Source: Ciborinia camelliae
Taxonomy: Eukaryota; Ascomycota; Leotiomycetes; Helotiales; Sclerotiniaceae
Direction: 5' to 3'
DNA length: 64,000 nucleotides
Assembly: GCA_025890175.1 (NCBI GenBank)
Contig: JANPYM010000005.1
Coordinates: 1,688,440 to 1,752,439 of the forward strand
Each line of letters starts with the position of its first letter. The stretch's first letter is position 1. Below the pieces are notes generated by a model. The model had not been told where the DNA came from, did not search any database, and saw only the letters and a list, made by a program, of their open reading frames with translations. The position numbers were made by a program, and so were the translations under genes. Shown here in pieces: positions 1 through 10,499 of this stretch.

Positions 1-1058
1 TCTTGGGCGAGAGCCCATCCAAACTCATCGGCGTGCTTTGGTGTTAGAATTTCTTCCAACTTTTCAGCTTCCACACTCTCTGTTCCGTCAAGACTGACAA
101 CGATGGCCTTCATCAACAATTTCCCCTTTTCAATCCAGGTCGTCTCAACTCCGATTGGTACACTACAACCACCCTCCAGTGTTCTCATCAAACTTCTTTC
201 TGCCAATCCAGCCAACTGAGTTGGTTGATGCTGCAACACAGAAATCATCTTGTCAATTTCCTCATCGCCATCTCTAACCTCCAAGGCCAACGCACCCTGC
301 CCCACTGCATGCAACATGCCACCGCCCTCCGTCTTACTATCCAAATACTGAGTAATCCTGTCTCCCCAGCCCATCCTCAATAATCCCGCCGCCGCTAAGA
401 TCAAACATGAATATTTCCCATCATCTGCGTCTAACTTGTTCAACCTAGTTCCAATATTGCCTCTCGCGTTTTCAAACTTCAACTCGGGATACTTCATCGC
501 TATCTGTGCGCTTCTTCTCACACTACTCGTTCCTACTACACTTCCAGCTGGTAGCTCCGACAAACTCTTACAGCTACTTCCCGCCTTCATTATCAAAGCA
601 TCCCGAGGATCTTCTCGTTCAAGAATCGCGCCAATTATACATTTGTTCGGTAATTGCGTAGGCATATCTTTGAGACAGTGAACCACAATATCCAGCTTCC
701 TTTCCAACAACAATGCTTCAAGCTCATGCGTCCATAAACTCTTTGCGCCGAAATCATGGAGAGCGGTGACTTGATTCTTGTCGCCCATAGTTTCCAATTT
801 AGTGATTTCAAAGTTTAAATGTGGATGAGCTTTTTCGAGCGCAGCTTTCACTTGTTCCGTTTGCACCATGGCGAGCGCAGATTTGCGTGTGCCGATATGG
901 ATGGTAGCTGGCTTTTCATTATGGGATGTTTCGCTTTTGGATTGGTGATCGAGGGCGCGGAGGGGAGTAGTGTCTTTGGATGACTTCTCTTGGGTGCTGG
1001 TTGTGGGGTTGACGTCGGAGCGGGAGGAGGTGGATTCGTTTTGTTCACGGGTCGCCAT
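1..1058 (-). CDS. HEM3: Hydroxymethylbilane synthase (porphobilinogen deaminase), C-terminus cut by window edge
   Basis: This enzyme joins four porphobilinogen molecules into hydroxymethylbilane in cytosolic heme synthesis. One uninterrupted frame runs from the ATG at 1058 to base 1 (about 352 codons) and stays open at the edge, so only the very C-terminus is missing. Family motifs appear in order: IGTRKSALAMVQ, HCLKDMPT, SVRRSAQI, NARGNIGTRL, AAAGLLRMGW and MLHAVGQGALALE. The LEGGCSVPIG motif carries Cys298, the residue to which the dipyrromethane cofactor is linked in this family. A polar, Ser/Thr/Lys-rich stretch of about 55 residues precedes the catalytic domain. No intron is seen. The assignment is firm. 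Confidence 0.95.
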   Translation of the reverse strand, partial: MATREQNESTSSRSDVNPTTSTQEKSSKDTTPLRALDHQSKSETSHNEKPATIHIGTRKSALAMVQTEQVKAALEKAHPHLNFEITKLETMGDKNQVTALHDFGAKSLWTHELEALLLERKLDIVVHCLKDMPTQLPNKCIIGAILEREDPRDALIMKAGSSCKSLSELPAGSVVGTSSVRRSAQIAMKYPELKFENARGNIGTRLNKLDADDGKYSCLILAAAGLLRMGWGDRITQYLDSKTEGGGMLHAVGQGALALEVRDGDEEIDKMISVLQHQPTQLAGLAERSLMRTLEGGCSVPIGVETTWIEKGKLLMKAIVVSLDGTESVEAEKLEEILTPKHADEFGWALAQ

Positions 1059-1860
1059 TTTGAATTTGGTGATATTATTGAAAGTAGCTTGCGCTTTCAA
1101 TTCAAATTTGGGTTGGAGGTAGGATATTGAGTTGAGAAATCGAAAGGAAGCTCCTCTTCATAGTGGGGGGTATTTCGGTGAGCTTATGAGTAAATAATTT
1201 AAATCTCACTTAACCCCTCAATTCCGCGACAGGGGCACACTTTGGACAAAATAAAAATAAACCAAACGCTAAAAAAGACGCGCTCTTTTGAAATTCTATA
1301 TCAAATCGAGCAATCAATATTTTGGGCTGGGATTTTGATGAAATGCATCTGGGTCTTCTCGATTAATGGATGAGCAAATTTAATGGTATCTAATTCATTA
1401 CCAATGTTCTCAATCATTCATTTGATTTGGGTGACTTGGTAAGACTTCCTTGCCCGCCAGGTGTTGGTATGCCATCCGTCCAGAGTGGTGGGGTAGGCGA
1501 TAAGCTTATTTATTGTAGCTGGAGGTACCAACTGGATACAAGTAGATATATTTTGACACTCAACACAACCACCACTTAGGTACCTTGCTGCATTTGCCTC
1601 TCTCCAGCACAGATTGAATTCATCGGCCGATGAAGGAAAGAAAACCATTTTACTCATGTTCATGTTAACTCTTGTGGGAATGTGGCAGGCTGGACAGCAA
1701 TTCAAAATGCAATGCCCGCCCAAAAGTATTCAGTTGTCATTCTACCATTTGTAGGTAGTGAAGCAGTGGTGGCTCTTCTAAAGCAACCTATGTGTAAATT
1801 CCCCCAAACCCCCGTTTGCACTAATATATATATCAATTTAGGCTGAATCACAATGCAATT
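1059..1860. other. Intergenic, no gene recognised
   Basis: This stretch of about 800 bases holds the HEM3 5' flank and the region after the hydrolase 3' fragment. A 101-codon minus-strand frame at 1418-1723 starts only with TTG and resembles nothing I recognise. I see no RNA gene or repeat here. Confidence 0.5.
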
Positions 1861-2400
1861 TCAAATCTCCTGCATTCCCTCGCGCTCCAGAGATCTATTT
1901 CCGCAAAGGCATCCCGGATGCCACCCCATTTCACCGGCCGCCATATCGTCATTTGATAATTGAGCAGTGGGTTTATAATCATGCCATGGCCTCTCATCAG
2001 CTGGACATTTTTCCCACTCCCCGCCGAGTAGATTCGTTCCCCTTTCTCCTAGTCTAGGAGAGAAGGGGACTTTTCCCTCGCGGAAGTATGCCCTGATTTT
2101 ATCGACCGTACATCTCGACTTCACAGCTATAGTGCAACGTCCCTCGGATTCTTGCTCAAAGAACCCGGCATCCAGAAACTTTGTGGCCATCTTCACACCT
2201 GCGATAAAAGGTGTAATAGGGTCTGCACTGTTGCTGATATAGAGCAATGGAAATGCAGTCTTAATTGGCTTTTATCCATGTACTGGATGGTCTTCCCATT
2301 GCATTGGGGGGTCGATACTTTCGATATTATCTATATCCGAAACACTGAATAATAACCGCCACCTGTCATGCACGTCCAGGGGCATATAGAATGATATCTA
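1861..2400 (-). pseudogene. 3' part of a split S33/TAP-like alpha/beta-hydrolase
   Basis: The minus-strand frame carries the C-terminal TAP-like domain of fungal S33-family hydrolases: LLYISNSADPITPFIAG (the acid region), then FLDAGFFEQESEG, then a CTVDKIRAYF tail and a W-x-C-P-ADERPWH end. The histidine normally seen in the GHCS/GHCT motif is replaced: the frame reads EGRCTI. Upstream, the reading IDPPMQWEDHPV is followed by an in-frame stop before KPIKTAFP. Another frame break separates it from a QCFGY trace near 2345-2360. The fragment has no N-terminal catalytic serine region of its own. That region lies on the same strand at 10.5-12.1 kb, so this is taken as the detached 3' end of that gene. 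Confidence 0.75.
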
Positions 2401-2504
2401 GGATCTGTATCTAATAAAAGAACTATTCTGAAGAGGAAAGAATCCTCTTTAGAAGATCACCAACTAATATAGAGGGTGGTCACGTGACTAGCTACATGTA
2501 TTCA

Positions 2505-5500
2505 CTAGGCACTCCCCAATGGCTTCGATCGTCTTCCCGCTACAATTCCGAAGACGGGGACATCGGCTGCAAATTCCTTGCTCAGCCAGCTGCGGAGCTC
2601 TACGACGATGAGCGAGTCTACGCGGCATGTGTCAATGTCTTCAAGGCCCATAACCATCTGACACTGGTTGCCTTCCGGGTGGTACGACGGGTCGCAGCAC
2701 ACATCGAGTAGAGATAGGAACTCGGCGTCCTCAACCTGGATAAATCCCTTAGACCTTTGGAAATGATTGCAGCCGCTCGGTCTCAGCGACGATGCCGATG
2801 CTGCGCATCACGCCGAGGTCAATAGAGATGGCTTTCTGGCCGCACTGACTGCGATGACGCGCCAGTGCGTCCTGAAAGGTGCATCCTGCCGCGTAGTTGC
2901 TCTGGCCCGGGTTTCCGACTATACCCGAGATGGAAGAGAGCAGTATAAAGAAGTCGAGGTCTGGAAGCAGTGTGTGAAGGTTCCATGATGACTCGACTTT
3001 GGATCGCGATGTCTGCTCCCATTGTGTCAGGGTCATATTCTCGAACATGCAATCCTAAAGGCACGACAGTGGTTGATTAGAACCGTGATTCAGATTGATG
3101 GGGTTGCGATTTGGTTTTTAACTCACGTTCTTCAAGACCATAGTTGCGACGATGCACCCTCGGATCGGGGGAAGAGTCGTAGCAAACTGTTCGAGTATAT
3201 CTGACAGGGGCTCTTTTAAAGATTATTGAACTTATTGTATTGTTGTGTCGAGCTAGTGTATGTAGAACTATTTTATAACAACAAAGATACGTCACATTTT
3301 GGGCTTGATACTACGATGTTCTGAGCACAAAGCTCACGCACATTCTCGGACGCTGCGGCAGAGGTAGCTCCGGACCTCGATGGGACGAGCAAGTATTTCG
3401 CCCCTCTCGTAACCATCCATTTAAGGATTGAACGACCGATACCGCCGAGACCACCTGCTATAAGGTATGTAGCGTTCTCGTCAATAGTCCAAGTTCTCCG
3501 CCTTATCAGGGGTTTCTATCATCGTATTAGTACCCATTCTACTAGCCTTGGCGTTCTAATGAGGAACTCATCTCATACTTAGGCATTTGTCGATGGATCG
3601 AGTCGGATTAAGATTCGACCTGTATTCTTCCCACTCGCGAGATAGCGAAAAGCGTCTTCCACCGAGTCCTCGTCATAGATGTGAACAGGTTTCGGCGGAC
3701 GGATGCATCCATCCCTGACCAGATCCATAGTCTTCTGCAGAAGCTTGTGTGCCAGGTCCTTCTTGTTCATATCCTTTACTATGTGGTGAAGGTCGACACC
3801 TGCGAACAGGTTATTCTTCCCAAAGCTAGCCATTGGCAGCGATGCGTTGGCGTTTATCTCAGCCCTACCGATCTCAATCATCCTTCCGTACGGAGCAATG
3901 CATTCCCAAGAAGCACGCAAGGATTCGCCTACCAAGGAGTTCAGAATGACATCAACGCCATATCCATTAGTGGTTCTCATAACCCCTCGAGCAAAACTGG
4001 TGTCTCTGCTGTAGAAGATATGGTCATCAGGAATGGCATACTCGTCTATAGGAAGCTGCTTTTTATGGTCATAACCCACCGTAGCAAAGACCTCTGCGCC
4101 AACCATCTGCGCTATCTGGAGGGTCAACTGGCCTGTGCCCCCGACGCTGAATGGATCAGGACTTTCTCGCCTTTCTGCAAGCGTCTAACCTCAATTAACG
4201 ATTGTAACGAGGTCATGCCTGGTATTACGATGGCGCAGGCGTCTTCGAATGAAACCGAGTCTGGGATCTTAGCCGTAGTCCATTCGTGCGCCCTGAGGTA
4301 GGTTTTCATTCCGTCGGTTGTCTGCATACAGACGCGGTCCCCGACCTTGACCGACTGAACCTTGGCTCCTACTCTTGTTACTAAGCCCGCACAGTCCGCT
4401 CCAAAATCGTCTTCATCCAAGCGGCCGAGGGCAAGAAATACGTCACGGAAGCCGACACCCCAAACCTTGGCCTCGATCTCGACATCTGTTGGACCTAGCT
4501 CATGGTAGTAGTCAAGGTCTTCTCGAAACTGTAGAGTCTCGAGCTGTCCACGAGTTTGGATAGCCAGTGTGAGCGGCGGTCCTGGAAGCCATGGCTCTGT
4601 AATGGTTTCCGGTAATATAGATAAAGTGAGGCTTTTGTTGCTGTTGATGTCGTCAACCAGCCGTCTAGTCAGGATCTGGCCGTCCCTGGCAATGTACTCG
4701 ACATCAGTGCTGAGCCCCGTAATAAAGGCTGACTCGAAGATACTGGACACATAACTCGTGCAGGTGGCGACGTCATGGGTGCTGTCACCGACATTCAAAG
4801 AAATGATGCGATTGAGAGCAAACTCGGAGCGTAGCGTACGGAGGAGCCCGTCCTTGATTTCTGCGTAGGGATAAGATGATAGAAGCTCTGTACTTCCCGC
4901 ATCGTATGCAGTAACCCAGAATAAATTCGTTGACTGTTGTACCCAGTTTCTAGCAATGTTCAGCGTCGCCTGTCTCATAGGGTGGAGGAATGGCCTGTAA
5001 ACATCCGCCAGACAGATGACATAGTCACCCGACTCGAGCTTCTCGTTTGCTATCTCGTCAATGGTGAGAACTCAGGAGATCCAACTTCTGCTCTAGAGGA
5101 CACTCTCCGCAAGGGACTTTTGAAAGTCGTCGTCGTCAACCACTATCAGAACTTTCGTGCCTGCGTGTGGAAGGCTTGGATGAGCCGCTTCTCGCGATAC
5201 CATGATGCTGGAGCAATGTGCAGCATCATTTTGGTAGTCTCTGATGACTACGTCGGTCCCTGAGAAGCCGCTGTGCTTCAAGATTGCATTCCATTGGGGG
5301 GGGCCTCATCGTTCGATCCCAGAACCGATCGTCTTCTTGCCCGCACCACCTGTCTGCAGTAACGCCAAAGCCGAAGCCTATCTCAAAGCGACCTGGAACG
5401 GTGATCTCGTGGAGAACAAGCTGGCCACCCGGAGTCAGCACTCTTCGAAGATTTTGAAGAACGGCACTGATGTCCCTGGCTCTTCGTAGGGCCTCTGCTG

Positions 5501-8500
5501 CCAGGATCACATCATAGCTGGCAGGCTGCAGCCCTTGCGTGATTGGGTCTCGGTTGAAGTCGAGACACATGAAGTTCATGCGTTGTTGGTGCTCGGCAAA
5601 TCGATGTCGGGCGTCATCAAGTGAGGTGCCGATGCATCTGAATAAGTATACTCGGAGAAAGCTATTCCTCCCGTACGGGCTTCAATGCTTTGGAACACTG
5701 ATAGCGCGTAGCTTGTCAGAACCCCTCTGCGAGCACCAACCTCGAGGATCCTTTGAGTAGGCTTTTGGTGATCTAACAGTTCAAGATACGCTTCAAGATC
5801 CTGGTTGCAGACTGCAGCGACCGTGTCATCGAGGCAATCCTGGAACATTGCCGACGAAAGGGACAACTCAAGCTCGTGTGGTTCTCCGCGGACTATCGAT
5901 AGAAGATTCTGTGCAACCTCTATGAACATTTTCCATGATGGTCGCCTTATGCTAAGGTTTTGTAATCTGCTAGTGAGATCACATGCTTCAGAGAAGTCTT
6001 GGCTTGGCTCATCTCGAGCCTGACGTTCTATTCAAACATACTTCTTTACATGGGCTGGCACCTTCTTCCAATCGGCAACCCGAAGGTTGTCAATATTTTG
6101 CTGCACTATAGATCTGAGGGTCTCCTCGGGCTCGACCCGGTCATGCACGAATGGCATCTTCGTTGCCAGGTGATTGTCTCGCGACATTACACAAGTTATG
6201 GAGCTGTTGTAGAGTATGCAATGATATGTCTGGCTTCCAGTAGATATGGTGCAGAAGCTTCCTTCCGCTATCATCGATACCAAGTTCACGCGCCATGACC
6301 GGCGAAATCTCGAGCCGCTTGATGTAGCAAAGAAGTTCGTTTGTTTCCGACAAGACCGCCACTTTGCAGTCAAGGCCAGCGCCAGCTTGCTTGAGCTTTG
6401 CCTGTGTCAAGACTTTGATCCGGTTTGTAGATGGATTTTGCCATCCGGTCTCGGCTATCCAGGCGTCCTTTATCTTGTGCGGGACCGAAGTCGGGATATT
6501 CATCGACATTCCCTGAGATGGTGGGATAGGGCAGATCTGTATGCATGAATCGAGGATTCCGGGATGAACAACGCCCTCCTTAAATAACTCGACTGAAGGT
6601 CCAACGTTGATTTGTGCAATTGCCAGATCGTCCCCATCCCAGCAAACCTCGTCGGCGAGAGAGAAGCTCGGTCCGTAATGAAAGCCGTTCTCGTGCAGCC
6701 AGTGATACAAATTGGAACCATTCATCTTCATAGTGGCCTTGCTTTTCGTGTTTGTGTATTTGCGAGCCAGTGAATCGGTGAGAATTTGAAACTCTTGCCC
6801 GCCATCTACTTCGGCTCGGGTTTCTTGATCAAACTCGACATGAATGAGGCATTTAAAGCAGGCTCTCCAGTAGTTTTCCGCATACGAGAAATTTTCGATC
6901 TCGAATCGGGTGGAGGATCTCTCATATATCTGTTGTAATGGACGGATATGAGTCACAACTTCTGTCGTTTTTTCCGGGGTAACGACGATGGGACTCGTAA
7001 AGGTGGCCTCTTTCACATGGTAGCCCCGGATGGCTCGGTTCCCACTGACAGTTTGTCTGACAGCTTCTATAGCCATTATAATTAAGCCTACAGCAGGGAA
7101 ACGATAGTGTTTCCTACGGCGTGATCTGCCACCCAAGCAATCTCCTCGACCTTGAGCATTTTCCGCCAACATGGCTGTAGTGGATTCCAGTCGCTTGTAC
7201 GTAAGCCTAAAAGGCTCTGAGAAGGTCCTTCACGAAGCCGCCAATCACGACTGATCCTGGGTTCATGCCAGTATGTCTGCATCCTATCGAATGGGTACTG
7301 AGGTCCGTCTATTACAGGCTTGGCGGCCGGAGAAAGGCCATCCTGTTGGTTAACCGCCGTGCTCGAAACACGATGTCCACAAGTGAACAGTTAGCCAACC
7401 AGCTGCAGAATGGTTTTTGACGGGGAGTCCTGCTTTGACAGCATTGTCCCATATCTGGCCGTGCTGTTACCAGCGTAGGCCAGGGAGTCGCGTACGGGTC
7501 GCTGTAATGCTCCGTGGGGTCCGATCTCGAGATAGTTGGGAATGGGCTTGAGGCCATCTACCTTGGGCGCCGAGTGGACAATATATTGCAGTGCTTCGGC
7601 GAATCGTACCGGTGATACCAGATTATCGAACCAGCATTGGGGGTCCAGAAGGCTGATTGTTGTAACCTTCTGGCTTGTTACGGTTGACACCATGAAAGGA
7701 TTGCCGCCGTGCAAGTCTCGTGGCTCGAGACGACCCAAGCTGGACAGGTATTCTCCTGCGACCTGATGCATAGCAGCTGAGTGGTAGGCCACGCCCGTTC
7801 TGAGCTTCCTCGCAAAGACACCATCTCTTTCGAGGCTAACCTGCAGTTCATCAATGGTAATCTCATCGCCGGAGAGTGTGATGTTGTTAGGGCTGTTGAT
7901 ACACGCCACAGAAACGTGTCCAGGCAATGGCACTTTTACCAAGTAAGACTCGGCTTCGGATTCTGAGAGGTTCACAGACATCATCGCTCCTGCCTGAAGT
8001 TCAGAGGCTGCGGCTATCCTGGTTCGAGCCGGTTCTTCTAATTACGGCGCGAATCCTATCCCCTTCCCTTATCGCATCGGAAAGCCTCTTTAGCACGATG
8101 ACAATGACGCCTTCTCCTCTTGCATACCCATTGGCGCGGTGATCAACCGGTGATAGGAAGTTCATGTTCGACATATACATAGACAATTCTGGGCTTAGTA
8201 GACTATTACTCGATGTTACTAGTGCCTAGGGCCACTAGAGGTCAGCGTTTCTCTGCATTCCTGAACTTCCCCGGGTCACTTCGGGGTCCGCGCACCATTG
8301 AACTTTGCCCACTCCTCAGGCTCTGGCAAGCAAGATCCACCGTGATCATACTGGATGAACACGCAGTGTTAACATGCATGCTGGGACCTCTCAAGTCGAA
8401 GTGCCAACTGAGCCGGTTCGCTTGAATACTAGGGCTGGTGGAGGTCGACACCATCTGCGGCGCATGGTCAGGGTCTTTGGCAGTCATCATAATGTAGTCT

Positions 8501-8790
8501 TCCGAGGTAGATGAAGCGTAGACCGCTGTATTGGTTCCTGTTGCTTTCTCCAGGGGAATATCAGCTATATAGCGTAAGAAGTGGGTTTTAGGTCGAGGTA
8601 GGTTGAGGGCGCGATGATGACTTACCATTTTCCAGAGCTCTGTAAGAAGTCTCGAGAAGCCATCGTTGCTGTGGGTCCATCGAAATCGCCTCTATCTCTA
8701 CATGTCAGCATTTGGGTATACCAAAAGACGAAAACGTCCTGTCTTCTGCCTGCCCTGGGCCGTTATGGAGAACACTGGCGTAGTATTAGC
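2505..8790 (-). pseudogene. Highly reducing polyketide synthase relic (KS-AT-DH-MT-ER-KR-ACP)
   Basis: The domains run in the standard order of fungal reducing PKS. KS lies at about 8010-8720 (SMDPQQRWLLE, active-site [18 protein letters not shown]). AT is at about 7391-8000, DH at about 6280-7290 (WVADHAVGNTIV, VHPGILDSC), C-methyltransferase at about 5090-6020 (ILEVGARRG), ER at about 3580-4600, KR at about 2750-3500 ([20 protein letters not shown]) and ACP at about 2505-2640 (VDSLIVVELRSWL). It is broken many times. The KS segment with both catalytic histidines and the AT nucleophile region is deleted near 7990-8010. The KR-to-ACP linker is collapsed near 2640. Frameshifts fall in DH (about 7110), MT (about 5610) and the ER nucleotide-binding HSASGG motif (about 4130). 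The start and N-terminal KS are missing. Some introns with clean splice sites survive, for example GTGAGT...TTTAG near 3050-3125. It cannot encode a working synthase. Confidence 0.9.
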
Positions 8791-8829
8791 TCAGAACCTG
8801 GCTTATAAGCAGCCACAGTTTAGATCTTC

Positions 8830-9500
8830 AATCAACAACCCCTTTCCGCAACTTCATACTATTTTCTATATCCAACCCCTCATTTCTCGCTGTGCTCGAG
8901 ATCCTTATATGGTTTGTAGATTTAATAGGTTCGTACAATTTATGAATTCGATAAATAAGCTCGGTAGATAGATTCGATAAATAGGTTCGCTTAAACTATC
9001 ACTTTAAAAACAATCATTTCACCTTTAACTTATTATTAATTAATTAACAATTTTGAAACCAAACTCTATAAAACCTATATATCTTAAAAGCGCATATCGA
9101 ATTATATATAATTATTACTTTTCCGATCGATTTATAGATATATAAAATGTAGACATAGGCTATATAAAACCATCTATTGTGATTAGACGCTCTGCGCCCA
9201 GCTGCGGATGTAAAATAACAACAATAACCTAATAATAATAATAATGTCAAAAACAATTGCTTTTTATAGTTAGCATTGCGAAATAACTGTTGGTTCGATT
9301 AATTCGTATTTGTTCATCACTTATTAATCAACCATCAAACTGTCAAATATCTCCATTACACAGTCAATCACATCGCCGTACCTATCGTCAAGTACGAATC
9401 GAGGCTATCACGATGATATTGACGATATTTAATTACACGCCTGCTTTGGCAGAAATAGCAAGGTCAGCAACGAACTATGGTAAATAAATGGAATAATGGC
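8830..9500. other. AT-rich block without recognisable genes
   Basis: Most of this stretch, especially 8930-9270, is strongly AT-rich compared with both flanks (runs of attaatta, tatata, aataataata). It lies between the PKS relic and the methyltransferase fragment. No coding similarity was found. It may be a mutated transposon remnant or simply decayed sequence. Confidence 0.5.
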
Positions 9501-9515
9501 ACAGAGATGAGGGTG

Positions 9516-9752
9516 CTACGCAAATTCGAGCTGCGGCCAGAGGTGATTGCTCCGGATGGACGCGAGCTCTTTCTGCGTACGCTTCGACGATGATCCGGAG
9601 TCGTGCGCCGTCCTAAATATGTCGGCTATGACAAGGCAACCGCTGGGGTCTAGGAGCGCAAAAGCCGAGTCGAAGGAGAGTTGCCTCGCATGCAGGTGAA
9701 AGACTAGTTCGGAGATCCAGACACAGTCAAACGTCTCGCCCCGGATAGTCTA
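9516..9752 (-). pseudogene. SAM-dependent methyltransferase fragment
   Basis: A frame of about 79 codons ends at TAG (9516-9518). It reads GETFDCVWISE, then LSFDSAFALLDPSGCLVIAD, then NHLWPQLEF. This matches the post-motif-I half of class I methyltransferases (the DxVW.SE strand and the L.PGG.L.IAD motif). Motif I and the N-terminus are absent, and a stop codon lies just upstream in frame. It sits next to the PKS relic and is probably debris of the same metabolite locus. The exact substrate class cannot be told. Confidence 0.6.
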
Positions 9753-9773
9753 CTTGAGGGATGGGAATACCGG

Positions 9774-10055
9774 ATGTTTAACACCCATCTATTCGCCATC
9801 TCAACCAGGCCCAAGTTTTTCTGGTGGATGTATTATCATCTTCTCTCGGCTTCATTTCGCACCTTCCCCGTTACATATCCGGTGGTACCACCAGGACAGG
9901 CACGCTTGAGAGTCATCATCCACGCCCACAACACGGAAGAGCAAGTCAGGGAATTCGTCAATGCTATCTACGCATGGGTACAAGAAATGATGGACATAGA
10001 GTCGGGAACGACGGCGGAACCCGTGACAAAGGCAGCAAAGGAAGTTTATGATTAG
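9774..10055 (+). pseudogene. Alpha-oxoamine synthase C-terminal fragment
   Basis: The 93-codon frame contains TYPVVPPGQARLRVIIHAHN, then TEEQVREFVNAIYAWVQEMM. This is the C-terminal small-domain signature of the PLP-dependent alpha-oxoamine synthase family (8-amino-7-oxononanoate synthase and serine palmitoyltransferase relatives). The large domain with the PLP lysine is missing, so the fragment cannot be active. Its neighbours are a reducing PKS relic and a methyltransferase fragment. PKS plus alpha-oxoamine synthase is a known pairing in fungal sphinganine-analogue clusters; that link here is inference. Confidence 0.6.
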
Positions 10056-10204
10056 ATGAGACAGGAGCAGATGAACGGTTTTGGGATGGTATGACTGAGC
10101 AGATAGTGTCTTTAATAGGAATAATTCGAGATCTTGTAATAGCTGAGTAGTTATGCGGGCAACCAATTATTATATATAACGGATTTATAAATATTTAAAA
10201 AACC

Positions 10205-10430
10205 ACACCGGCTCACGGATTGCGGAGACCTAAAGGAGAAGAGAGGTGCCCTTCGCCAGACGTACGTGAATGGCAGGGAGGGACGGGCAGCGCTCGCAGA
10301 CAAACACAAGGCACGAGAAATCGTAAGGTGGCTGTTGCAGACAGGGAGGTTACAGGAGTCCAGGCTAGCAGTGGAGTTATCACGAGGGATAGGGACGCCT
10401 GAGGAGGCCAAGGGCAGGCAGGATTGAGCT
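10205..10430 (+). mobile_element. Possible tail of a LINE-type (Tad1-like) retrotransposon
   Basis: One plus-strand frame reads ALADKHKAREIVRWLLQTGR, then LQESRLAVELSRGIGTPEE, and ends at a TGA near 10427. This looks like the extreme C-terminus of fungal non-LTR reverse transcriptase/RNase H polyproteins, which often end with a short 'AREIVxWxLxTGRL' helix. No RT or RNase H motif is present, so the call rests on resemblance alone. It lies at the right margin of the DNA that splits the hydrolase gene. Confidence 0.35.
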
Positions 10431-10499
10431 GTGAATGATACTAATCAACACAGCTCCGCACCACTGTTACCAAGCTAGGTAGGTGAGACCCACCTCCAA

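Noticed and set aside
1418..1723. 101-codon Cys-rich minus frame
   Set aside because: It begins with TTG, has no recognisable motif, and no splice partner was found.
9852..10166. 104-codon minus frame
   Set aside because: It is antisense to the alpha-oxoamine synthase fragment.
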